The notes below the pieces were generated by a model, which saw only the letters and a program-made list of their open reading frames with translations, did no database searches and was not told the DNA's origin. A stretch of DNA of 5,995 nucleotides from CAZJNX01 sp964547415 (GTDB lineage Bacteria > Pseudomonadota > Alphaproteobacteria > Rhizobiales > Amorphaceae): positions 1 to 5,995 of the forward strand of contig CAZJNX010000260.1 in assembly GCA_964547415.1 (NCBI GenBank), read 5' to 3'. The translations under genes were made by a program, and so were the position numbers. How positions within the stretch are numbered: the first letter of the stretch is position 1; every line of letters begins with the position of its first letter. Shown here one piece after another: positions 1-5,368 of the stretch.

Positions 1-987
1 CGAGGAAGATCTGGCCGTCGGTGATCGAGATGACGTTGGTCGGGATGTACGCCGACACGTCGCCCGCCTGCGTCTCGATGATCGGCAGCGCCGTGAGCGA
101 GCCCGAGCCGTGGTCGTCGTTGAGCTTCGCAGCCCGCTCGAGGAGGCGCGAGTGCAGGTAGAACACGTCGCCCGGGTAGGCCTCGCGGCCGGGCGGGCGG
201 CGCAGGAGAAGCGACATCTGCCGGTAGGCGACGGCCTGCTTANNNNNNNNNNTGCCGTTGTCGCGGAAATACTCGCCGATAGCGCACCCGGTGAAGGGCG
301 CGAGGAACTGCATCGGTGCCGGATCCGACGCGGTGGCGGCGATCACGACAGAGTACTCGAGTGCGCCCGACTCCTCCAGCACCTTCACGAACTGGGCGAC
401 GGTTGAGCGCTTCTGGCCGACGGCGACGTAGACGCAGTAGAGCTTGACGCTCTCGTCGTCGCCCTGGTTGAGCGGCTTCTGGTTGAGGAACGTATCCAGC
501 ACGATCGCGGTCTTGCCGGTCTGCCGGTCGCCGATGATGAGCTCGCGCTGGCCGCGGCCGATCGGGATCAGCGCGTCGATCGCCTTGATGCCCGTGGACA
601 TGGGCTCGTGCACCGACTTGCGCGGGATGATGCCGGGGGCCTTCACGTCGACGCGAGGGCGTCCACCACGCGGCCGAGGAGACCCTTGCCCACGGGCGCG
701 TCGACGATGGCGCCCGTGCGCTTGACGACGTCGCCTTCCTTGATCTCCCGGTCGTCGCCGAAGACCACGACGCCGACGTTGTCGACCTCGAGGTTGAGCG
801 CCATGCCGCGCACGCCGTTGGCGAACTCCACGAGCTCGCCCGCCTGGCAGTTGTCGAGGCCGTAGACCCGCGCGATGCCGTCGCCGATCGACAGCACCTG
901 GCCGACCTCCGCGACCTCGACCTCCTCGCCGAAGTTGCGGATCTGGTCCTTCAGGATTGCGGAAATCTCCGCGGCGCGAATATCCAT
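1..987 (-). CDS. atpA: ATP synthase F1 subunit alpha (partial; gapped and frameshifted)
   Basis: Alpha subunit of the F1 part of ATP synthase. With beta it forms the hexameric head on the inner membrane and carries the non-catalytic nucleotide sites. The 5' part (987 to 643) reads MDIRAAEISAILKDQ, then the beta-barrel domain (EVGQVLSIGDGIARVYGL, VGKGLLGRVVDAL), and then hits TGA at 645-643. The 3' part resumes in another frame at about 652 (VDVKAPGIIPRKSVHEPM). It continues through the Walker A loop GDRQTGKT (532-509), KQAVAYRQMSLLLRRPPGRE, SRLLERA and TNVISITDGQIFL, and leaves the window at base 1. About 17 residues usual in the family are absent at the junction (a net loss of about 49 bases), and a 10-N gap interrupts it at 243-252. 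The start at 987 is preferred over the adjacent ATG at 990 because the AGAGG site is 7 bases away. Identity is certain; whether the break is real or an assembly error is not known. Confidence 0.95.
243..252. other. Assembly gap (10 N) inside atpA
   Basis: A run of ten unknown bases lies between codons for EYFRDNG and KQAVAYR. AtpA proteins normally have about 11 residues here, of the type MHALVIYDDLS, which includes the Walker B aspartates. Roughly 31 bases should therefore lie between the flanking known bases. Ten Ns is a placeholder of wrong length that happens to keep the frame. Confidence 0.9.
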
Positions 988-1547
988 CATCCGGCCTCTT
1001 TCATTGCGGTCCGAAGACCGTTGAGCTTGGTGCGCAGGGACGTGTCGATCATGCGGGAGCCGAGCCGCACCACGAGGCCGCCGATCAATTCGGGGTCCAC
1101 CCGGGTGTCGAGCTTGACGGTCTTGCCGCTCTTCTCGGACAGGACGGCGGCGAGCGCCGCCGCATGGGTCTCGGACGGGGGCTCGGCGCTCGTCACCTCG
1201 GCCATCACCTCGCCCCGGTGGGCGGCGACGAGCCGGGCGAACGCGCCGACGATGTCCGGAAGGGCGAAGAGGCGGCGGTTCCGCGCCACCACCTTCACGA
1301 ACTTGTTGACGAGGACGCCGATGCCAGCCGCGCCGAAGACGGCGTCGATCGCGCGGACCTGCTCCTCGGCGCCGAACACGGGGCTGCGGACGAGGCGGAC
1401 GAAATCCTCGCTCTCCGACAGGAGGACACCCACCGTCTCCATGTCGGCGGCGACGGCGTCCACCGCGTCGTCCTCCATCGCGAGGTCGAAGAGCGCGGAG
1501 GCGTAGCGCTCTGCGACACCGGCGTTTCTCGAATGCGTTTCGGCCAC
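987..1547 (-). CDS. atpH: ATP synthase F1 subunit delta
   Basis: Delta subunit (186 aa), the stator protein that joins the top of the F1 alpha-beta hexamer to the peripheral b stalk. The N-terminal helical domain covers residues about 8-105 (AGVAERYASALFDLAMED near the start; SPVFGAEEQVRAIDAVF; NKFVKVVARNRRLFALPDI). The C-terminal domain follows with EVMAEVTSAEPPSE (about 113-126). It ends with the family's typical KTVKLDTRVDPELIGGLVVR and GSRMIDTSLRTKLNGLRTAM. I chose the GTG at 1547 because it gives the usual alphaproteobacterial length and follows a GGGAAAG stretch 5 bases upstream. An in-frame ATG at 1607 would add 20 residues unlike the family. The stop overlaps the atpA start, so the two genes are cotranscribed and probably translationally coupled. 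It is probably the first gene of the atp operon here, as is common in this class. Confidence 0.95.
   Translation of the reverse strand: MAETHSRNAGVAERYASALFDLAMEDDAVDAVAADMETVGVLLSESEDFVRLVRSPVFGAEEQVRAIDAVFGAAGIGVLVNKFVKVVARNRRLFALPDIVGAFARLVAAHRGEVMAEVTSAEPPSETHAAALAAVLSEKSGKTVKLDTRVDPELIGGLVVRLGSRMIDTSLRTKLNGLRTAMKEAG
995..999 (-). promoter_or_regulatory. Ribosome binding site for atpA
   Basis: AGAGG lies within the last codons of atpH, 7 bases before the ATG at 987 and 4 before the ATG at 990. The spacing supports the start at 987, giving MDIRAAEIS as in known alphaproteobacterial AtpA proteins. Confidence 0.6.
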
Positions 1548-1620
1548 CTGAGCTTTCCCACGGCTGGGCGACGTCGGCTGGGCCGGCGCCCGATGCGGTC
1601 TGGACATGACGGGGGGCGCA

Positions 1621-1636
1621 GCCGGGCCGGCCCGGC
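1621..1636. repeat. 16-bp perfect palindrome in the atpH leader
   Basis: GCCGGGCCGGCCCGGC reads the same on both strands. It begins about 14 bases downstream of the candidate -10 box, so it would lie at the very 5' end of the atpHA mRNA or over the start site. It could be an operator, a short mRNA hairpin, or chance in GC-only sequence. Confidence 0.5.
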
Positions 1637-1649
1637 CGCCGCGCGGGAG

Positions 1650-1678
1650 GCGATAGCATGGCCCTTCCCCCCGCGCAA
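1650..1678 (-). promoter_or_regulatory. Candidate sigma70-type promoter for atpHA
   Basis: On the minus strand TTGCGC (1678-1673) is followed after 17 bases by TATCGC (1655-1650), within the context GCCATGCTATCGCC. This resembles alphaproteobacterial housekeeping promoters, which often keep TTG in the -35 box and a loose -10. It would start transcription near 1643, giving a leader of about 95 bases before atpH. It is the only AT-containing promoter-like element seen between the atpH start and the upstream gene. Confidence 0.4.
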
Positions 1679-1732
1679 CACGCAGCCGGCCCCGCCGTCC
1701 ACCTCCCGGCGAGCCACGGCGCCGCGCGGCCT

Positions 1733-2464
1733 TCACCCCGCCCTGGCGGGACGGGCGCGGCGGGCGCGCCAGAAAGCGAGGGCGAGGCGGCCCTGCCAGG
1801 TCACGCCGCGGCCGTCGAGGTGGGCGATGGCCGGCCGCTTGCCGAGGGGGCCGTAGACGTGGCCGCCGCCGAGGCGCAGGCACAGGCGCCCCTCGAGGCC
1901 TTCCGCGCGGGGCGAGGCCGGGTCGATCCAGGGGGCGGCCATCTCCCGGTACCAGGCGACCTCGATCATCTGCGGGTTGTTGGAGCGGCCGTTGACGCGG
2001 CAGACCGGGAAGGCGGCGTCGCCCGCCGGGCGCATCACGTGATCGTAGCCCGCCACGCGGTTCATGCGCTTGTTGAAGCGCAGGTGGTTGATCGAGAGGC
2101 GCTTCATGTGGTGGGCGATGTCGGATGCTGTATGGGTGATGCGGCCGGGCAGGAGCACGAAGTCGTGCTCCCACTGGAGCGCCACCTCGCCCTCCGTCAT
2201 GGCTAGGGACCTCAGGAAACCGTCGGCGAGGCCGCGGGAGGGCACCACCTCCACCCGCTCGCCGGGTAGCCCGTCCACGATCGCCCGCTCCCAGGTGGAA
2301 AAGGCGCCCGGGTTCGGGTTCGGATCGACGAACACGCGCACGAGGAGGCCCGCAAAGTCCCCGAGGCCGAGGCCCGCCCGCACCGAGCGGACGGCGTCGG
2401 GAACGAGGCAGCGGGCCGGGTCCGGGGAGGCGACGTTGGAGAAGACGTTGAGGTTGAGAAGCAT
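1733..2464 (-). CDS. Uncharacterised protein, possible small GT-A-type glycosyltransferase
   Basis: A 243-aa soluble protein with no signal peptide or membrane segment. I do not recognise the family firmly. The N-terminus (MLLNLNVFSNV) is followed at about 41-52 by a strand-like LVRVFVDPNPNP. After FLRSLAMTEGEVALQWEHDFVLLP (about 83-106), the acidic EHD sits where GT-A enzymes have their DXD metal and nucleotide-sugar motif. Further on are VNGRSNNPQMIEVAWYREM (157-175) and GGGHVYGPLGKRPAIAHL (199-216), which could be acceptor-side loops. The fold reading is inference. The start is at 2464 or the adjacent ATG at 2467; neither has a clear ribosome binding site. The C-terminus is arginine-rich. 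The gene is divergent from the GT61-like gene at 2555, with about 90 bases between them, so related roles in glycan assembly are plausible. Codon use is as GC-rich as the neighbours. The coding call is firm; the function is tentative. Confidence 0.75.
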   Translation of the reverse strand: MLLNLNVFSNVASPDPARCLVPDAVRSVRAGLGLGDFAGLLVRVFVDPNPNPGAFSTWERAIVDGLPGERVEVVPSRGLADGFLRSLAMTEGEVALQWEHDFVLLPGRITHTASDIAHHMKRLSINHLRFNKRMNRVAGYDHVMRPAGDAAFPVCRVNGRSNNPQMIEVAWYREMAAPWIDPASPRAEGLEGRLCLRLGGGHVYGPLGKRPAIAHLDGRGVTWQGRLALAFWRARRARPARAG

Positions 2465-2554
2465 CATCGCGAGCCGTCGAGGGGCGCCCCCTTCCGCCCG
2501 GCGCACCCCCCCGGCGGACCGGCGGGCACCGGGCCGGCGGGGGCGCACCGGCCC

Positions 2555-3559
2555 GTGCCGGGTCATCCCGTGAAGCCGCCACCGCTTCTCGTCAACCTGC
2601 CGTCCCCGACGGGGGCCTGGTACGGGCTGCTCGACCGGCCGGGGAACGCCCTCCTGTCGGCGGTCGACCGGCCCGTGCCGGCGGCGGGGGAGACGGTTTT
2701 CGAGGGGCCGGCGGGGCGGCTCGTCGCCGTCCGCGGCCCGGTGGGGATCGACCCGCGGGCCGGTGAGCTGCGGCGCGGCGGGCGGCGGCTCGCCGGGACG
2801 GGGGACCGGCTCGCGGGCGAACCGGTCCCGCGGCCGGACTGGCTGAGGCGGGCGGGGCGGCGACGGCGGCGCCTGCCGGCGGTCGTGCGCCTCGCCCATG
2901 CCGGGCGCGTCGGCCTCCTGGCGCTCGCGCGGGACGTGCTGCCGCGCCTCGCCTGCCTCGAGGCCGCCGATCCGGCCGCGGCCGGCATCCACCCGCGCCT
3001 GGCGCTCCTGTTCTCCCTCGGGGCGGGGGCCGGGGACGTGGTGCAGGACATGCTGTCGGCGGGCGTGTTCCTGCCGCGGGCGGTCATGGTCCAGTGGGCG
3101 GACGAGATCGTGACGGCGGACGAGACGGTCGTCCTGCCCGTGCCGGCGCGGACGCCCGCCGCGGAGGCCGCGCTCGCTCCCCTCCGCCACCGGCTCGAGG
3201 CCGCCTTCCCGGGGCGGGACGCGGGTGCCCGCCCCCTCCTCCTCGTCGACCGGGGCCTCAGACGGATCGCCCTCGGGCCGGCCGACGCACGGGCGCTGGA
3301 GGCGGCCGGGATCGCCGTCCTCGACGCGGGGGCGATGCCGCTCCGGCGGCTCCTGCCGGCGATCCGCGGCACGCCGCTCCTCATGGGCCACGACGGGCTC
3401 GCCGCGGCGGCGGCCGTCCTGCGCGGGCGGCCGGTCCCGGCGGTCGACCTCGCGCCGCCCGACGGCGACGGCCGGCCCTTTCCGATCGCGCCCGCCGCGC
3501 GCGACGCGGTTGCCGGGCGGGATCGGGCCGCCGGCGGGCAGGAGACGCGGGCGCCCTGA
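2555..3559 (+). CDS. GT61/DUF563-like glycosyltransferase, divergent signature
   Basis: A 334-aa protein. Its C-terminal half follows the layout of GT61 (DUF563) glycosyltransferases. LARDVLPRLACLEA (about 124-137) matches the family's helix after the HW motif. RPLLLVDRGLRRIAL (226-240) corresponds to the usual 'LYISR' strand. Then come GIAVLDAGAMPLRRLLPAI (252-270) and LLMGHDGLAAAAAVLRG (275-291), the place of the GxHGAGL signature. Here the signature reads GHDGL, and the usual HW pair before DVLPRL is not evident, so activity or specificity may differ. The N-terminal 110 residues are proline- and arginine-rich and not recognisable. No signal peptide or membrane helix is seen. The start is GTG at 2555 or GTG at 2570; neither has a good ribosome binding site. 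The gene stands head to head with the possible GT-A gene. Family members transfer pentoses or other sugars to surface glycans. Assignment is from remembered motif pattern only. Confidence 0.65.
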   Translation: MPGHPVKPPPLLVNLPSPTGAWYGLLDRPGNALLSAVDRPVPAAGETVFEGPAGRLVAVRGPVGIDPRAGELRRGGRRLAGTGDRLAGEPVPRPDWLRRAGRRRRRLPAVVRLAHAGRVGLLALARDVLPRLACLEAADPAAAGIHPRLALLFSLGAGAGDVVQDMLSAGVFLPRAVMVQWADEIVTADETVVLPVPARTPAAEAALAPLRHRLEAAFPGRDAGARPLLLVDRGLRRIALGPADARALEAAGIAVLDAGAMPLRRLLPAIRGTPLLMGHDGLAAAAAVLRGRPVPAVDLAPPDGDGRPFPIAPAARDAVAGRDRAAGGQETRAP

Positions 3560-3579
3560 CCGCCCGGGTCTCGGTCGTC

Positions 3580-3599
3580 ACGGCGCCGGCAGGCGCCGT
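3580..3599. terminator. Hairpin after the GT61-like gene
   Basis: An 8-bp perfect stem (ACGGCGCC paired with GGCGCCGT) encloses a GGCA loop, starting 21 bases after the TGA of the plus-strand gene. No T run follows on either strand, so it is not a canonical intrinsic terminator. Its position at a convergent gene end supports a role in ending transcription or protecting the 3' end. Confidence 0.4.
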
Positions 3600-4082
3600 C
3601 GACCCCGGACCGCGTGCCCGTGAGGGATGTCGCCTCCCGCGGCGGGAAGAAGGCTGCGACCGCCGCCGCCTCTCCGGCCGCGCCGACGCGGATGCCGCGC
3701 GGGGCGAGCGCCCGCGCGAGGGAGTGGGCGGCCTTTCTGGTTCCGGAGTGGTTTCTCGCCCGGTCGAGGCCGAGCCGGTCGACGAAGGAGCCGGGTCGAC
3801 CGGATCGCGCCGTCGTCGGCGATCCGCGGCGCGAGGGCGCCACGAGCAGCGCGCGCACGGGGACGGCCATCATGCGATCGAACGCTTCGGCAAGTGACGC
3901 CCGGCAGGGGCGAGAAGCCGCCGTGGCCCGCGTCGAGGAAGGCGGCGACGATCCGGTCGAAGCGGGTCTCGACGGCGCGGGCAAGGGCCTCGGCGACATC
4001 CGGGTCGGCGGCGTCGTCGGCGCGGGCCGGGCGGAACGTGGGCTTGCGGCGACGGACCGGCCCGGTCCCGCCCGGCGAACGC
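3600..4082 (-). pseudogene. Frame-switching coding remnant, family unknown
   Basis: This stretch lies just downstream of the isomerase gene and has no single intact reading frame, yet parts look like real protein with strongly GC-rich third codon positions. From about 4060 to 3902 one minus frame gives KPTFRPARADDAADPDVAEA followed by ALARAVETRFDRIVAAFLDA and GHGGFSPL. From about 3900 to 3826 the adjacent frame gives ASLAEAFDRMMAVPVRALLV. Around 3825-3790 the first frame again looks better (IADDGAIRSTRLL). From about 3797 to 3640 the second gives FVDRLGLDRARNHSGTRKAA and then HSLARALAPRGIRVGAAG. One frame ends at TGA 3580-3578. No clear start or ribosome binding site was found. Either a gene has decayed by several indels or the draft sequence has indel errors. 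I could not match the joined peptide to a family. Confidence 0.4.
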
Positions 4083-4694
4083 TCAGACGGCGGCGAGGGC
4101 GCGGGCCGCGGAGACGGCCCGTTCCAGCCGGTCGTTGCCCCAGAACAGGTCCCCGTCGGCCGTCACGAAGGAGGGGGCGCCGAACACCCCGGCGGCGACC
4201 GCCGCGTCCGTCTCGGCGCGCAGCCGCCCCTTCACCTCGTCGGAGACGGCGCGGGCGAGGACGGCGTCCCCATCGAGGCCGAGGGCGGCGAGGACGGGCT
4301 TCAGGCCCTCCGCGTCGGCGATGGTCTCCCCCCGCCCGAACTCGGCGGTGAAGATCGCCCGGGTGACCTGCGGCCGCCGCGCCTCCTCCACGGCGAGGCA
4401 CACGCGGGCGGCGAGGACGCTGTTCTGGGGAAAGGGCTCGGGCGCGGTGAGGGGCAGGCCCTCCTCCTCGGCGAGGCGGGCCATGTCGCGCCACATGTAG
4501 CGGCCCTTCGCCGGATAGAGGAAGAAGGGCGAGGTCTCCCACCCCTGGCTCTTGAAGATCGGCCCGAGCAGGAACGGGCGCCAGGCGAGGCGGACGCCCG
4601 CCGCGCCCGCCACCTTCTGGGCGCGCATCGCGGCGATGTAGGAATAGGTGGAGCCGAGGTCGTACCAGAAGTCGAGGGTGGGCGGGCTGTCCAT
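4083..4694 (-). CDS. 2-hydroxychromene-2-carboxylate isomerase family protein (DsbA/kappa-GST fold)
   Basis: A cytoplasmic thioredoxin-fold protein of 203 aa, the usual family length. The N-terminus LDFWYDLGSTYSYIAAMRAQ (residues 7-26) matches the family's first strand and active-site loop. Ser15 occupies the position of the catalytic serine that contacts glutathione. A helical insert follows (RPFLLGPIFKSQGWETSPFF; RYMWRDMARLAEEEGL; FPQNSVLAARVCLAVEE). The C-terminal part has GVFGAPSFVTADGDLFWGND, containing the cis-proline loop and the typical 'lFWGnDRL' ending. Founding members isomerise 2-hydroxychromene-2-carboxylate in naphthalene breakdown using glutathione. Nothing here suggests a naphthalene pathway, so the substrate is open and a general glutathione-dependent role is as likely. 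The ATG at 4694 is supported by GGAGAGG 4 bases upstream. The family is clear; the substrate is unknown. Confidence 0.9.
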   Translation of the reverse strand: MDSPPTLDFWYDLGSTYSYIAAMRAQKVAGAAGVRLAWRPFLLGPIFKSQGWETSPFFLYPAKGRYMWRDMARLAEEEGLPLTAPEPFPQNSVLAARVCLAVEEARRPQVTRAIFTAEFGRGETIADAEGLKPVLAALGLDGDAVLARAVSDEVKGRLRAETDAAVAAGVFGAPSFVTADGDLFWGNDRLERAVSAARALAAV

Positions 4695-4698
4695 GGTG

Positions 4699-4705
4699 CC
4701 TCTCC
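4699..4705 (-). promoter_or_regulatory. Ribosome binding site for the isomerase gene
   Basis: GGAGAGG followed by CACC and the ATG at 4694. This strong site fixes the start and gives the family's normal N-terminus. Confidence 0.7.
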
Positions 4706-5330
4706 GCAATCGGGTGCCATGACACGCTCCATGCCCCGCCCGCCCCGCCGGCGCAATGGCGGCGACGTCCGCGGCGCGCCGCCCAAGCCGCTGGCCGGAT
4801 CCCCGGCGGCGCGGCACGTCCCGCGTCCGGTCGGTCGGCCCCGTGCCTGACCGGCGGCGCAGGTGCCGACCCACGTCCGGCGCGGGACGCGGATCTTGCG
4901 GTGTGGCGCCGTGTTCGTGGGCAGGTCGACCGGCGCTGCCGGCACCGGGCCCGCGGACGAGGGCGCCGGCAGGCTCGACGGTGGGCCCCTTTCGGCGACC
5001 GCATGACTGCCCGGCATAGGCGCTCGACGCAGCGCCCGGCATCGGCGGCCGGCCCATCGTCACTGCGCTCGGGAAGGCCGCCGGCCTGCCCCGGCGGTCC
5101 CGTCGGCGGTGCGCTGTCGCTGTCTGAGGCACTCATGCGCCCCGCCGAACATGCCACGCCGGCCGGCCCGCGAATGGTCGTGGTGATCGCCCAGCGGCCC
5201 CAGCCGTGGGGCGCCGCGTCCCTTGCTCGCGGGTTCCCGCGGCCTGCCGCTCGGCGCCGATCCGGCCAACCCCTGCCGCGAAAGGCGGGCGCCGGCACGG
5301 TCTCGCGGCGGCGCTGGGACCGTTCGCCGC

Positions 5331-5360
5331 CCCCGCCCCCGGGGGCCGGGCCGCGGCGGG
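5331..5360 (-). terminator. GC-only imperfect hairpin after ccr
   Basis: Just downstream of the ccr stop is an all-GC stretch centred on the perfect 12-bp palindrome GCCCCCGGGGGC, with further imperfect pairing outward. It has no T run, so a terminator function is only suggested by position. Confidence 0.2.
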
Positions 5361-5368
5361 GCGAGCCT

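Larger units (their letters stand above)
4695..5368. other. 674-base region without a convincing gene
   Basis: Between ccr and the isomerase gene, all open frames on both strands translate to arginine-, proline- and glycine-rich low-order sequence with no recognisable motif. It holds short inverted repeats: a 6-bp stem at 5019-5036, and 8-bp arms at 5043-5050 and 5076-5083. It also holds a 9-bp direct repeat (GCCCGGCAT) at 5009-5017 and 5034-5042. A very weak promoter-like pair, TTGCGC then CATGGA with 17 bases between, lies on the minus strand at about 4729-4757, upstream of the isomerase gene. No tRNA or known RNA was recognised. Confidence 0.5.

Noticed and set aside
1548..1607. Upstream ATG that would lengthen AtpH by 20 residues.
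   Set aside because: The extra residues are unlike the family N-terminus, and the GTG at 1547 gives the normal 186 aa.
1737..1750. CCCGCC/GGCGGG inverted repeat at the end of the possible GT-A gene.
   Set aside because: It overlaps the coding end, leaves only a 2-base loop and has no T run, so it is not a credible terminator.
957..1856. A 299-residue open frame on the plus strand over atpH.
   Set aside because: It is the antisense shadow of atpH, whose identity is clear.
2484..2546. GCGCCCCC/GGGGGCGC inverted repeat in the divergent intergenic region.
   Set aside because: The 8-base arms are 47 bases apart in nearly pure GC sequence and are expected by chance; no other operator-like sign is present.
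3879..3960. DAGHGG in the remnant, similar to the AmiC-type amidase motif.
   Set aside because: The flanking residues do not fit N-acetylmuramoyl-L-alanine amidase, and the second metal-binding segments are not seen.
3627..4850. A 407-residue open frame on the plus strand.
   Set aside because: It lies antisense to the isomerase gene and the remnant, and its composition is Arg/Gly/Pro-rich with no motif.
4756..5019. An 87-residue plus-strand open frame in the ccr-isomerase gap.
   Set aside because: No ribosome binding site, no codon-position bias convincing for coding, and an Arg/Pro-rich translation.
2563..5298. A 911-residue open frame on the minus strand.
   Set aside because: It runs antisense to the GT61-like gene and out of frame through the isomerase gene; the translation is arginine-rich low-order sequence, an effect of scarce stop codons in GC-rich DNA. 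Only the part around 3640-3900 looks protein-like.
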